From Algirhabdus cladophorae (GTDB lineage: Bacteria > Pseudomonadota > Alphaproteobacteria > Rhodobacterales > Rhodobacteraceae): DNA of 64,000 nt. Positions 33,579 through 42,944 of this stretch are shown in pieces. Position 1 is the first letter of the stretch, and every line of letters starts with the position of its first letter. Below the pieces are notes generated by a model. It was not told the origin of the DNA. It saw only the letters and a list, made by a program, of their open reading frames with translations, and searched no databases. The translations under genes were made by a program, and so were the position numbers. The DNA is taken from the NCBI RefSeq assembly GCF_044772865.1, contig NZ_CP173029.1:248001-312000 (forward strand), read 5' to 3'.

Positions 33579-34664
33579 ATGGGCGCATATATCCTCAGAC
33601 GGCTTTTGCTGATCATTCCAACATTGTTGGGTGTGATGATCGTGAACTTTGCTTTGGTGCAATTTGTGCCTGGCGGGCCAATTGAACAGATTATTGCTGA
33701 ACTTGAGGGCGGCGGTGATGTTTTTGAAGGCATCACTGGCAATGGCGGCGATGTGCAAGAACAGGCTGGTGGCGGTGATGACCGCTATCTGGGCGCGCGT
33801 GGTCTACCGCCGGAATTCATTGCTGAGCTGGAAAAAGAGTTCGGCTTTGACAAACCTCCGTTTGAGCGGTTCCTGAATATGATGTGGAATTATATGCGGT
33901 TTGATTTTGGCGAAAGCTATTTCAGATCGATCAGCGTGGTGGATTTGGTTTTGGAAAAACTGCCGGTCTCTATCACGCTTGGCCTTTGGTCGACTTTGAT
34001 CGCCTATATGATCTCAATCCCAATGGGGATCAAAAAAGCGGTCAAAGATGGATCCAGTTTCGATACCTGGACGTCCGGTGCGATCATTGTGGCTTTTGCA
34101 ATCCCAGGCTTTTTGTTTGCGATCTTGCTGTTGGTATTGTTCGCTGGCGGATCCTATTTTCGCATTTTCCCGCTACGCGGGCTCACGAGCGAGGGCTTTG
34201 AGGATATGAACGCGATCCAGCAGGTCCTTGATTACCTCTGGCACATCACGCTGCCAGTGATTGCGACAACGATTTCTGCCTTCGCCACACTGACGTTGCT
34301 GACGAAAAACAGCTTTCTTGACGAGATTAAAAAGCAATACGTCATGACCGCCCGGGCCAAAGGGCTGACAGAGAAACGAGTTCTCTACGGACACGTCTTT
34401 CGGAACGCGATGCTGATCGTTATTGCGGGCTTCCCAGCAGTGTTCATCGGCGTCTTCTTTGGTTCGAGCCTGATTATTGAGACGATATTCTCGTTGGATG
34501 GCCTAGGGCGTTTGGGTTTTGAAGCGGCTGTTGCACGCGATTACCCGGTCATTTTTGGCACGTTGTTCGTGTTTGGCTTGGTCGGGCTGTTGGTCGGCAT
34601 CCTGTCGGACCTTATGTATGTGTTTGTCGACCCTCGGATCGACTTTGATAGCAGGCAAACATAA
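33579..34664 (+). CDS. yejB: Peptide ABC transporter permease YejB
   Basis: A 361-residue inner-membrane permease of the DppB type with six predicted helices. N-terminal GAYILRRLLLIIPTLLGVMIVNF is characteristic, followed by a periplasmic insertion of about 70 residues that is Gly/Asp/Gln-rich (GGGDVFEGITGNGGDV) and the EAA-type loop (YVMTARAKGLTEKRVLYGHVFRNAM). It couples to YejF. It follows yejA by 20 bases and its stop overlaps the yejE start by one base. Confidence 0.92.
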   Translation: MGAYILRRLLLIIPTLLGVMIVNFALVQFVPGGPIEQIIAELEGGGDVFEGITGNGGDVQEQAGGGDDRYLGARGLPPEFIAELEKEFGFDKPPFERFLNMMWNYMRFDFGESYFRSISVVDLVLEKLPVSITLGLWSTLIAYMISIPMGIKKAVKDGSSFDTWTSGAIIVAFAIPGFLFAILLLVLFAGGSYFRIFPLRGLTSEGFEDMNAIQQVLDYLWHITLPVIATTISAFATLTLLTKNSFLDEIKKQYVMTARAKGLTEKRVLYGHVFRNAMLIVIAGFPAVFIGVFFGSSLIIETIFSLDGLGRLGFEAAVARDYPVIFGTLFVFGLVGLLVGILSDLMYVFVDPRIDFDSRQT

Positions 34665-35773
34665 TGGCGCTTTCCCCTCTCAATCGGCGCCGTTTGCGCA
34701 ATTTTCGTCGCAATGGCCGCGCCTTCTGGTCACTGATCATCTTTTCAGTGCTTTTTGTGCTGTCCTTGTTTGCGGAGTTTATCGCAAACGACAAGCCGAT
34801 CTTGGTGAACTATGACGGCGCCTATTACATGCCCATCTTTAATTTCTATCCTGAGACGGCCTTTGGGGGCGATTTTCAGACCGAAGCCATCTACCGCGAC
34901 ATTGAAGTTAAGTGTTTGATCACCAGTCAGGGGTCGCAAGCCTGTTGGGATGATCCCGAAGGTGTCATCGAAGAGGTCCGCGCGACCGGGATGGTCGAAG
35001 GGCAGGACGTTAATCAAGGTTGGATGCTTTGGCCGTTGATCCCCTATAGTTATGATACGCCAAACGATATTGGCCGTGCGGCACCTTCTCCACCCGATGC
35101 CAATCACTGGTTGGGAACCGATGATACCACGCGCGATGTGCTTGCGCGGGTGATCTATGGCTTCCGGCTGTCGGTTTTGTTTACCTTAATTGTGACGGGC
35201 ATTGCGTCGGTTATTGGGGTCATTGCGGGCGCGCTTCAGGGATATTTTGGCGGTTGGACCGATCTGTTGTTCCAGCGCGCCCTCGAAATTTGGTCGGCCA
35301 CGCCGTCGCTATATGTGATTATCATTATGTTTGCAGTTTTTGGCAGATCAGTAGGATTGCTTATTTTCTTGATGATCCTATTTGGCTGGCCGGCCCTCAC
35401 GGGACTGGTCCGGGCCGAGTTTTTGCGAGCGCGGAACTTTGAATATGTGCGTGCTGCGCGGGCGTTGGGCGTATCAAACTGGACGATCATGTTTCGGCAT
35501 ATGTTACCCAATGCCATGGTGGCTACGTTAACAATGATGCCTTTTGTGATAACTGGCACGATTTCGGCATTGGCGGGGTTGGATTTCTTGGGCTACGGCC
35601 TGCCATCCTCGGCACCATCTTTGGGCGAAATGACATTGCAAGCCAAACAAAACCTGCAGGCGCCTTGGCTGGGGTTCACGGCGTTTTTCACCTTTGCAAT
35701 TATGCTGTCTTTGCTGGTTTTCATTTTTGAAGGCATCCGCGATGCGTTTGATCCAAGAAAGACTTTTGCATGA
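34664..35773 (+). CDS. yejE: Peptide ABC transporter permease YejE
   Basis: A 369-residue permease of the DppC type. It starts RRRLRNFRRNGRAFWSLIIFSVLFVLSLFAEFIANDKP, contains the long YejE-specific periplasmic region (about 40-145, with YYMPIFNFYPETAFGGDF), then HWLGTDDTTRDVLARVIYGFRLS and the EAA loop EYVRAARALGVSNWTIMFRHMLPNAM. It should pair with YejB in the membrane. It overlaps yejB by one base and yejF by four (ATGA), so the operon is translationally coupled. Confidence 0.93.
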   Translation: MALSPLNRRRLRNFRRNGRAFWSLIIFSVLFVLSLFAEFIANDKPILVNYDGAYYMPIFNFYPETAFGGDFQTEAIYRDIEVKCLITSQGSQACWDDPEGVIEEVRATGMVEGQDVNQGWMLWPLIPYSYDTPNDIGRAAPSPPDANHWLGTDDTTRDVLARVIYGFRLSVLFTLIVTGIASVIGVIAGALQGYFGGWTDLLFQRALEIWSATPSLYVIIIMFAVFGRSVGLLIFLMILFGWPALTGLVRAEFLRARNFEYVRAARALGVSNWTIMFRHMLPNAMVATLTMMPFVITGTISALAGLDFLGYGLPSSAPSLGEMTLQAKQNLQAPWLGFTAFFTFAIMLSLLVFIFEGIRDAFDPRKTFA

Positions 35774-37389
35774 CTGAGGTTACACTGGATGTAAAAGACC
35801 TTGGGATTGGGTTCCGGCAAGATGGCGCGTTAAGCCAAGCTGTTAAAGGGATCAGCTTTGACGTGAAACGCGGTGAAACGGTTGCTTTGGTGGGAGAGTC
35901 TGGGTCAGGGAAATCGGTGACGGCCCTTTCGACAGTCTCCCTTTTGGGAGATAGCGCCGAGGTTACTGGATCAGTGACCTATAACGGGCAGCAAATGGTC
36001 GGTGCAGACGACGCATTGCTTCGCAAGACCCGCGGCAATGACATTAGTTTTATTTTCCAAGAACCGATGACGTCCTTGAACCCTTTGCACACTTTGGAAA
36101 AACAATTGGCCGAGTCGTTGTTGTTGCATCAGGGGCTGACTGGGGCCGAGGCACGTTCAAAGATCATCGAATTGTTGGTAAAGGTTGGCATTCACGAGCC
36201 TGAAAACCGTCTTCAAAGCTATCCGCACCAATTGTCAGGTGGCCAGCGGCAGAGGGTGATGATTGCGATGGCGCTGGCCAATGGCCCGGATTTGTTGATC
36301 GCTGATGAGCCCACCACCGCTTTGGATGTAACCATCCAAGCGCAAATTCTTGAACTGCTTGCGGAATTGAAGGCCTCCGAAGGCATGTCGATGCTGTTCA
36401 TCACCCATGACCTTGGGATTGTGCGCAAAATTGCCGATCGGGTTTGTGTTATGAAAGACGGCGAAATTGTCGAACACGGCGCCACCGCAGAAATATTTCG
36501 GAACCCGCAACACGCCTATACCCAAATGCTGTTGAACGCAGAATCTGTAGGAGTGCCGGATGATGTGCAAGAAGGCGCTGTCGAAGTGGCAAGTGCCACA
36601 GACCTGCGAATTTGGTTTCCAATCCAAAGGGGGCTGTTGAAGCGGACAGTTGGCCATATCAAGGCGGTAAACTCGGCGAGTTTTTCCGTTCGTGCAGGTG
36701 AGACTATTGGGATCGTCGGTGAAAGTGGATCGGGTAAAACTACGATGGCTCTGGCGGTCATGCGTTTGATATCATCGCAAGGCGTCATCAATTATGAAGG
36801 CCAAGATATCCAAGGCTGGACCGCACGCCAATTGCGACGTTTGCGGCGCGATATGCAGATCGTGTTTCAAGATCCGTATGGGTCGCTTTCGCCGCGTATG
36901 ACTGTTGAACAGATCATCGCCGAGGGCCTCAGTGTTCATGGTGTGGAACGCGGGCGCAGCAGCCGCGAGATGGTTGCGGAGATTATGCAGGAAGTGGGCC
37001 TGCATCCTGACATGATGCACCGCTATCCCCATGAGTTTTCAGGTGGGCAACGCCAGCGTATCGCGATTGCGCGCGCGATGATATTGCGCCCCAAGTTATT
37101 GGTTTTGGATGAACCCACATCGGCCTTGGATATGACCGTGCAGGTGCAAATTGTGAATCTGTTGCGTGATTTGCAAAAGAAATATGGCTTGGCCTATTTG
37201 TTTATCTCGCACGATCTAAAAGTCGTCCGAGCATTGTCTCACAAAGTCATGGTTCTGAAACAAGGCGACGTGGTTGAGTTTGGGACACGCGACCAGATTT
37301 TCGACGCGCCGCAAACTGACTACACAAAGGCGTTGATGGCTGCAGCCTTTGACCTGACTGTTGATGAGGCTGTTGCCCTTGAAGTCTAG
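35770..37389 (+). CDS. yejF: Peptide ABC transporter ATP-binding protein YejF (two fused ATPases)
   Basis: A 539-residue protein with two ABC ATPase domains. Domain 1: Walker A GESGSGKS at about residue 38, FQEPMTSLNPLH (Q loop), signature LSGGQRQRVMIA, Walker B LLIADEPTTALDVT, switch His THDLGI. Domain 2 repeats the set: GESGSGKT at about 318, FQDPYGSLSPRM, FSGGQRQRIAIA, LLVLDEPTSALDMT, SHDLKVV. Both sites look competent for ATP hydrolysis. Cytoplasmic energy-coupling component. The last four bases overlap the convergent response regulator gene. Confidence 0.94.
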   Translation: MTEVTLDVKDLGIGFRQDGALSQAVKGISFDVKRGETVALVGESGSGKSVTALSTVSLLGDSAEVTGSVTYNGQQMVGADDALLRKTRGNDISFIFQEPMTSLNPLHTLEKQLAESLLLHQGLTGAEARSKIIELLVKVGIHEPENRLQSYPHQLSGGQRQRVMIAMALANGPDLLIADEPTTALDVTIQAQILELLAELKASEGMSMLFITHDLGIVRKIADRVCVMKDGEIVEHGATAEIFRNPQHAYTQMLLNAESVGVPDDVQEGAVEVASATDLRIWFPIQRGLLKRTVGHIKAVNSASFSVRAGETIGIVGESGSGKTTMALAVMRLISSQGVINYEGQDIQGWTARQLRRLRRDMQIVFQDPYGSLSPRMTVEQIIAEGLSVHGVERGRSSREMVAEIMQEVGLHPDMMHRYPHEFSGGQRQRIAIARAMILRPKLLVLDEPTSALDMTVQVQIVNLLRDLQKKYGLAYLFISHDLKVVRALSHKVMVLKQGDVVEFGTRDQIFDAPQTDYTKALMAAAFDLTVDEAVALEV

Positions 37390-37916
37390 ACCGGTGAATT
37401 CGGTCTAAGCGCGTTCAACCATTCAATACCCATCTGTGTGCCATATGGAATTTGAGACACGGAAGCATTTGATTTCCGCACAGCTTTTTCTTTTTGTTTC
37501 TCAATCAGTTCAACCAAAAGATCGGTTGAAAGCTGCGCCTTCTCATAATAACCGCCGCAGCCCATTCTATATGATTTCAAAGCAATTTTGGGATCCAAGT
37601 TGCCGGACAAAATGATTGGCTTTGCGTCTTGGTTACAGTCAGAATTGCGCAGCATTTCGACCGCATTTACCGCAGTTCCCTGGGGTAAAAAGTAATCCAA
37701 TACGACCAGATTAAATGTAGCTTTGTCAGCGGCAACGGCGAGTTCTGAAAGGTTCGTCACTGTGGTGATGTCTAGCAAGATATTTGATTTCTTTGCCATC
37801 CGCGAAAACCGCAAGCGGTCAAATTCGCAATCCTCCAGAAGGAGTACCCGAAAGGTATGATCGAAAAAAACTGTCGTGTTGGAACGGAAGTCTGTCTGTG
37901 GAAACATTGAAATCAC
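37386..37916 (-). CDS. Response regulator, receiver domain only
   Basis: A 176-residue single receiver. After a 22-residue N-terminal extension come FRVLLLEDCEFDRLRFSR (acidic pocket), the phosphoacceptor Asp74 in VVLDYFLPQG, PIILSGN (the T/S position) and GGYYEKAQ (conserved Lys). A 35-residue C-terminal tail follows without an output domain. The FDRxR and DYFLP motifs are shared with the regulator at 42945-43457, so they are paralogs. It is the third minus-strand gene after the orphan binding protein and the soluble histidine kinase and is likely the kinase's target. It overlaps yejF by four bases. Confidence 0.85.
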   Translation of the reverse strand: MISMFPQTDFRSNTTVFFDHTFRVLLLEDCEFDRLRFSRMAKKSNILLDITTVTNLSELAVAADKATFNLVVLDYFLPQGTAVNAVEMLRNSDCNQDAKPIILSGNLDPKIALKSYRMGCGGYYEKAQLSTDLLVELIEKQKEKAVRKSNASVSQIPYGTQMGIEWLNALRPNSPV

Positions 37917-38009
37917 CCTTATCTGATCACTACCAAGCTAGAAGGGCGACTTCACTATTGTGTTAATTTGTACCGCTGAATTTCTCTAAATTGAGTAAAA
38001 TTCTAGACA

Positions 38010-38771
38010 TTATGGTAGGGCGATTGACGAGTTCGGAAGGCGCACCTCAACTGTCGTACCTTGCATATCACCAGTGTCAAAGACGCAAATGCGACCTTCA
38101 TACAAAGACGCAATTTTGCGGCAATTTGCGAGGCCCATCCCGCTTCCCTCTACTTCATCGCGTGGCTTCAAAGTGGTCATAGCCCCAAAAACCCGATCCC
38201 TGAATTCGGCATCGATACCAGGCCCATCGTCGCTGACCGTCAGCACAAATTCGCGCGGTTCGTCGCGGGTTGTGACGACGACCTCGCCACTGTCTTTGTG
38301 GTGATGTTTGATAGAATTGGAAATCAGAGCGCCCAATAATGTCAGGACATCGCGGTTTCCCATCGTCACAGATTTCGCCTCAAGACGTCGCAGTACACTA
38401 AACCCTTCAGGTATCTCAAGGTTAGTCAAAACCGTATCCAGCGCCTCGTTAAGATCATTTCGCTTGATAGATTGCATTCGGCCAAGCCTAGAATAGATCA
38501 GCAGATCATACAGCATGCGATCCAGTCGTTTGGTGTGGGTGTTCATAAGCTGAATGTTTTCGGCCAATGGACCCGTTACTTGGTATCCTGCATCCACCAG
38601 ATCTTCTTCGATCCAGTGAGGCAATTCCAACAGAGCGCGTACAGAATTTCGGACGTCGTGGCTGATCAGATAGATGAAGTCCTCGAAGTCTTTTGAGGGA
38701 GCCGCTGTTGCATTGGCAACGATTGGTCCGTCGTCCTCTTGAGGCTTTTCATTTTTTTCCGTGGCACTCAT
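38010..38771 (-). CDS. Soluble sensor histidine kinase
   Basis: A 253-residue cytoplasmic kinase with no membrane segment and no recognisable sensor domain. The H box is YLISHDVRNSVRALLELP with His38; the ATPase has LGALISNSIKHHHKDSG (N box), VSDDGPGIDAEFRDRVFG and TLKPRDEVEGSGMGLANCRKIA (G boxes). The same TLKxRDExEGSGxGLA string occurs in the membrane kinase at 40427-42400, so the two are paralogs. The gene lies 24 bases after the orphan solute-binding protein and upstream of a receiver gene. How it senses a signal is unclear; it may act with the binding protein's partner kinase. Inference. Confidence 0.88.
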   Translation of the reverse strand: MSATEKNEKPQEDDGPIVANATAAPSKDFEDFIYLISHDVRNSVRALLELPHWIEEDLVDAGYQVTGPLAENIQLMNTHTKRLDRMLYDLLIYSRLGRMQSIKRNDLNEALDTVLTNLEIPEGFSVLRRLEAKSVTMGNRDVLTLLGALISNSIKHHHKDSGEVVVTTRDEPREFVLTVSDDGPGIDAEFRDRVFGAMTTLKPRDEVEGSGMGLANCRKIASLYEGRICVFDTGDMQGTTVEVRLPNSSIALP

Positions 38772-38795
38772 GTCATTCTCATTTCGATTTCGGAT

Positions 38796-40253
38796 CTAAA
38801 GGGTTCTAAGGTGATTTTTGGTGGCTTGCGGGTACTTCAGCTGTAAATTGTTCCAGCGCCTGATCTGGCTTTGCGCGCCGGCACGACCGGTTATCAATCG
38901 CCATCGCCTATCGACCCGTTTCAAAGCCTCAGCGGCGCTGACTTTTCCGTTTATGGCAAGAAAGACTTGCTCACCAAGGACGCGAAAGTAATCGCTTTGG
39001 TTCTTGAGATAGAGATCAGGGATCGAACCTGCCATGCTTGTTTGGTGCACGTCCAAAAACTCCTTCGAGTAGATTTCTTGAACGGTTTGATCCTTGTAAT
39101 GTTCGGGCTGGAAGGGATCGAAAAAGCCATCCGGTGCGCGAACGGCGCGCAAGGACATTTCAGGTGTGCTGGCAAATAGGCAAAACAAATAGGCTAGTTC
39201 TTGGCGGGTGCTTGAGGCGGTCACGACATAATCCCAGCCCCAATTAAAATAAGGCGCGCGCACCAGTTCCCCGTTCACGTAGCCTCCCGGTGTGGGTGCA
39301 TAGGCCAGTTTTCCCTTAACCTTGGAGCCGGGCCGGTTGAAATATTTTTGGGATCCACCCCAGCCGATATTGCAATATACATTGCCTTGAGAAAAACGCT
39401 CCCAATTTTCAAAAAGATCCATGGTCCCGACTGTTGGTACCAATGATTGACTGACTGCAATCATTTCCTCCAGTGCTGCGATACTATCGGCGTGGGTGAT
39501 TTGCGGCGTCATATCCGGTGCAAACGGCCAAAGACCCTTGGCATGCAGGCGCACCCAATATTCCCAAGCAACATAGCCCTGCGTGCGAAACAAGGTTGCG
39601 CCAAAGAGGTTGTCCTCAGGACGGTGAAAGAAGCCGATTTGTTGATCGAGTTCCGCCCACGTCACCGGTATCCTCAGTGGCGATCCAAACTGTTCCAAAT
39701 AATCAGACTGCGCCTTTGGGTCGGAAAGAAAGTCCTGATTGAAGAACATGACATAGGCATCGCCGTCTGTTTGAAAGCCATAGATTTCGTCGTCAAAGCT
39801 GTCGCCAATGGAAAAGAGCGAGTTCGATCTATAGCCCATTGGTTCGTATTTTTGGGCAAAGTCAGTCATCGGGACAATGGCCTTAAGATCCACCAAATCC
39901 GGTAAATCAAAGGTTGCAGGCAGCGCGATGTCATACTCGCCTTTGCCTGCCATAACATCCAATGACAGCTCGGCTTGGACGGCATCAACCCCGACAGAGG
40001 TTGGGATAACGCGAATACCAGTCAGCTGGAAAAATTCATCTATGATTGGCATTACATTCGATTCCGACCCCTGTGGAATAAGTATCGACAAAGAGGTGGG
40101 GTTGAGCCCTGCAACGTTTTTTGCGTTCTCAGCAACGCTCAAATGAAATGAAACTGTCTGTGCTGAAGCAAACTGGGGCAACGCAAGCGCAGATCCCAAA
40201 AGGGCAAGCGTTTGGCGTTTGTTTAGGTCCACTTTCAACATTTTCGAATTCAT
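38796..40253 (-). CDS. Orphan extracellular solute-binding protein (family 1-like)
   Basis: A 485-residue periplasmic binding protein. Signal sequence LNKRQTLALLGSALALPQFASA ends near residue 32 (start could be M1 or M5). Family-1 type features: SLSILIPQGSESNVMPIIDEFFQLTGIRV, GEYDIALPATFDLPDLV, GFQTDGDAYVMFFNQDFL and NIGWGGSQKYFNRPGSKVKGKLAYAPTPGG. No permease or ATPase gene is adjacent; the neighbours are two histidine kinases and response regulators. I infer a sensory rather than transport role, as with TorT or LuxP, the likely partner being the kinase encoded divergently at 40427. The ligand is unknown, though a sugar or polyol would be typical. Confidence 0.82.
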   Translation of the reverse strand: MNSKMLKVDLNKRQTLALLGSALALPQFASAQTVSFHLSVAENAKNVAGLNPTSLSILIPQGSESNVMPIIDEFFQLTGIRVIPTSVGVDAVQAELSLDVMAGKGEYDIALPATFDLPDLVDLKAIVPMTDFAQKYEPMGYRSNSLFSIGDSFDDEIYGFQTDGDAYVMFFNQDFLSDPKAQSDYLEQFGSPLRIPVTWAELDQQIGFFHRPEDNLFGATLFRTQGYVAWEYWVRLHAKGLWPFAPDMTPQITHADSIAALEEMIAVSQSLVPTVGTMDLFENWERFSQGNVYCNIGWGGSQKYFNRPGSKVKGKLAYAPTPGGYVNGELVRAPYFNWGWDYVVTASSTRQELAYLFCLFASTPEMSLRAVRAPDGFFDPFQPEHYKDQTVQEIYSKEFLDVHQTSMAGSIPDLYLKNQSDYFRVLGEQVFLAINGKVSAAEALKRVDRRWRLITGRAGAQSQIRRWNNLQLKYPQATKNHLRTL

Positions 40254-40301
40254 GTGACGCGTCCAGTGACTGCGAAGGATTTTTAGTGTTTCAGACCTTT
40301 C

Positions 40302-40316
40302 TTAACCTGAACTTAA
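40302..40316. promoter_or_regulatory. CtrA-like box in the divergent promoter region
   Basis: TTAACCTGAACTTAA is TTAA-N7-TTAA, the spacing of the CtrA consensus, and lies between the divergent binding-protein and kinase genes. CtrA controls motility and chemotaxis genes in Rhodobacterales. One such match is expected by chance in about 65 kb of even-composition DNA, so this is suggestive only. Confidence 0.35.
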
Positions 40317-40426
40317 AAGCCTGCAGAGCATGGCTTGTATATAACCCTTCATTTGCAAACAACTTTATGGTGTATTTTGAAGAAAGCGTCTAGTAAATTA
40401 CGCAACCCAAGGAGGATTTGATCCCC

Positions 40427-42400
40427 GTGATCACACGCCTGATCCAATCCAATCGCATTGTAACCCGCCTTAGGGCGGCCTTTGGTTTGGCCGTTGTGTT
40501 GGTCATTGTGATGTTGGCAATCAGCATTTTGCAGGCGCGTACAATTGCCAGTTCTCAACAGGATCTCAGCCAAATTTCAGTGCCGAAATTGATCCAGACT
40601 CAGGCCCTTCAACGGACCGTTTTATTGTTGAGCACAGAAATTCGTTTGATGGAAAACATCGACGAGCCCACACAACTGGATGAAAAAGCTGACGTTGTTT
40701 TTGACCTATTGGAACAACTCAAGCAGCAGGTAAACAGGTTTATTCCGTTGGGCGCCGATGTAACTTATTCTCAACGTCTTACGGCACTTTCAGAAGACGT
40801 AAGCCCAATTTTAGAGGACTATTTGACAGCGCGCGCTGACCGGTTTGATCAGCAAGCAAAGGTGAACGATCAAAAACAAAATCTCATAACGCTGGCTCAG
40901 CAGTCCCGTGTAATTGTTGAAACTCTTCTATTTGATGAATCGATGCAAAATGCCGAGAAAACTGATGAACTGACTGCCCAATTGGCTGAAGGTGGCAGAT
41001 CAATCGCTAGTGACGCTGCCCGGCAAACTGTGTCCAATGCCTTTCTAACCGCGCTCAACCTCGCCGAGCTTGCGACAAGCCTTGAATCGCTCGCTGATCA
41101 GATTAACAGTTTCCCACTGGTGATGTCGGACGAAGAATTGAGCCTCAATCAGGGGCTGTTGCAATTTAGAACGCGGCAATTGATCGATCTGCTTGGCACA
41201 TTAGAGCGGTCGCCGGATCAAAAGGCGCTTGCTCAGAATGTGCTTGAAATTCGACAGGGCTTTGATGGTGCGGAAGGTCTGTGGGCTCTCAAGACCAGCA
41301 TTTTGGGTTATTCAAATTTAGCACAGGTACTGTCTACTCAGCAATTTCAGGTGCTTAGTGGAATTTCTGAAGCTATGGCGGAACTGGCCGAAACATCTTT
41401 GGTGCAGGTGTCTGACGCCTCGGGACGCCTAGAAGCAACCTCTCAGCGCGCGACCTTGGTTTTGGTCATTGTCGGATTAACGTCCCTGTCCCTTTTGGCG
41501 TTAACTGGCTTTGCCGTCGTTGAAATCCAAATCAATCGACGGGTCGCAGAATTGACGCAAGCCGTGGAGGCTATCGCGGCTGGCGATCTGGCGCACCCGG
41601 TTAATCAAAACGGGAATGATGAAGTCAGGGCAATTGCTGACGCCTTGCAGATTTTCAGAACAAACTCCGAAGAGTTAGAGAGATCTAACAAAGAACTTGA
41701 AAATTTTGCCTATGTAGCAGCCCATGACCTGCGATCGCCTCTGGTTGCTATCCGCGATCTAGCAGAGTGGACAATGGAAGACACGGAAAATCAATTGTCA
41801 CAGGATAGTGCTGAGAACCTTAAGCTCCTGTCGTCTCGCGTAAATCGTCTTAACAGTCTTTTGTCGGATTTGCTTGAATATTCCCGCGTGGGTCTCAGCA
41901 GTCTTGAGCTTTCGCCGATCAAAATCGCGGATCTGGTAGATGAAACTCAGGATTTGATGTCCCCTGATCGTGCTTATAAAATTAATTACCGCGGTCCCAA
42001 GGGTGAGATCATGTTGCCCGGCTCGCCGCTGCGCCAAATCTTGATGAACCTTTGCGGCAATGCGATCAAACACCATGACAGGTCCAGTGGCACGATTGAT
42101 GTGTTGGTGGAGCCGTTGCAGTCTGAACTCAGGATTTCTGTAACAGACGATGGACCAGGTGTGCCACCTGCATATCACGACCGGATATTTGGGCTTTTTC
42201 AAACGCTTAAATCCCGTGATGAGATTGAAGGAAGTGGGTTGGGTCTGGCCATTGTGCATAAATTGGTTGGCCACATGAAGGGCAAGATAACGCTTGTCTC
42301 CAACCCAGACGAGGCCCGCGGTCTTAGCGTTGTTATAGCATTGCCGCTGTTACGAGGCGGTGTGATGGACGAAAATAATCGCCCGCTGGTTGCGGCTTAA
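40427..42400 (+). CDS. Membrane sensor histidine kinase with large periplasmic domain
   Basis: A 657-residue kinase. TM1 is about residues 17-37 (FGLAVVLVIVMLAISIL), a mostly helical periplasmic domain of about 300 residues follows, TM2 is about 341-364 (LVLVIVGLTSLSLLALTGFAVV), then a HAMP domain (AAGDLAHPVNQNGNDEVRAIA), the H box FAYVAAHDLRSPLVAIRD with His at about 433, and the ATPase (NLCGNAIKHHDRSSG, TDDGPGVPPAY, TLKSRDEIEGSGLGLA). I take the GTG at 40427, 11 bases after GGAGG; TTG at 40418 is only two bases from it. The architecture is like TorS, which reads a binding protein. A response regulator gene follows after 11 bases. Confidence 0.9.
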   Translation: MITRLIQSNRIVTRLRAAFGLAVVLVIVMLAISILQARTIASSQQDLSQISVPKLIQTQALQRTVLLLSTEIRLMENIDEPTQLDEKADVVFDLLEQLKQQVNRFIPLGADVTYSQRLTALSEDVSPILEDYLTARADRFDQQAKVNDQKQNLITLAQQSRVIVETLLFDESMQNAEKTDELTAQLAEGGRSIASDAARQTVSNAFLTALNLAELATSLESLADQINSFPLVMSDEELSLNQGLLQFRTRQLIDLLGTLERSPDQKALAQNVLEIRQGFDGAEGLWALKTSILGYSNLAQVLSTQQFQVLSGISEAMAELAETSLVQVSDASGRLEATSQRATLVLVIVGLTSLSLLALTGFAVVEIQINRRVAELTQAVEAIAAGDLAHPVNQNGNDEVRAIADALQIFRTNSEELERSNKELENFAYVAAHDLRSPLVAIRDLAEWTMEDTENQLSQDSAENLKLLSSRVNRLNSLLSDLLEYSRVGLSSLELSPIKIADLVDETQDLMSPDRAYKINYRGPKGEIMLPGSPLRQILMNLCGNAIKHHDRSSGTIDVLVEPLQSELRISVTDDGPGVPPAYHDRIFGLFQTLKSRDEIEGSGLGLAIVHKLVGHMKGKITLVSNPDEARGLSVVIALPLLRGGVMDENNRPLVAA

Positions 42401-42411
42401 GAGGAAAAGAT

Positions 42412-42852
42412 ATGGACCAAGAACTGCCTAAGACCAAAGAGGTGCGTTTCCTCATCGTTGATGATGACCGGGTCAGCATTATGGCTTTGCAACGAAGCCT
42501 TAGAAAATTAAGGATCGTAAACGAGTTAGAGATCGCCAAAGACGGGTTAGAAGCCCTCTCGATTTTGAACGCTTCGGTAGAGGCTGAAGGGCGGCTATTG
42601 CCGTATATCGTCATTCTCGACCTGAACATGCCGAGGATGAACGGCTTTGAATTTCTTGAAAAAATCAGATCGGACCCGATGCTAAACAAGCTGATTATCT
42701 TTGTTTTGACGACCTCGGACACACCGAGGGACGTTTCATCAGCATACGAAAAGAACGTTGCAGGCTATATTGTGAAAGATAATCCTAAGGAAACACTGTG
42801 GCAGGCTCTTGAGATGATCAACGCCTATAGCCGTTTGGTCGAGATGCCTTAA
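42412..42852 (+). CDS. Response regulator, Rcp1-like single receiver
   Basis: A 146-residue receiver: FLIVDDDRVSIMALQR, phosphoacceptor Asp70 in IVILDLNMPRMNGFEFL, FVLTTSDTPRD (Thr switch) and GYIVKDN with Lys122. The insertion SILNASVEAEGRLLPYIV before the Asp strand is typical of the Rcp1 type, which pairs with bacteriophytochrome-like kinases. It lies 11 bases after the membrane kinase, with AGAGGAAAAG before the ATG, and is its likely cognate partner. There is no output domain, so it acts by protein contact or as a phosphorelay step. Confidence 0.92.
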   Translation: MDQELPKTKEVRFLIVDDDRVSIMALQRSLRKLRIVNELEIAKDGLEALSILNASVEAEGRLLPYIVILDLNMPRMNGFEFLEKIRSDPMLNKLIIFVLTTSDTPRDVSSAYEKNVAGYIVKDNPKETLWQALEMINAYSRLVEMP

Positions 42853-42944
42853 GGAATGTGTTAACGCGCGTCTCTGCAAATTAACCCGATAGAAACAACG
42901 CTGCGCCAGTTTGCCCGTGACTTTGATCACAACGAGGGCGTTCG

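Noticed and set aside
42851..42869. TTAA...TTAAC in front of the response regulator at 42945
   Set aside because: Spacing is eight, not the seven of the CtrA consensus.
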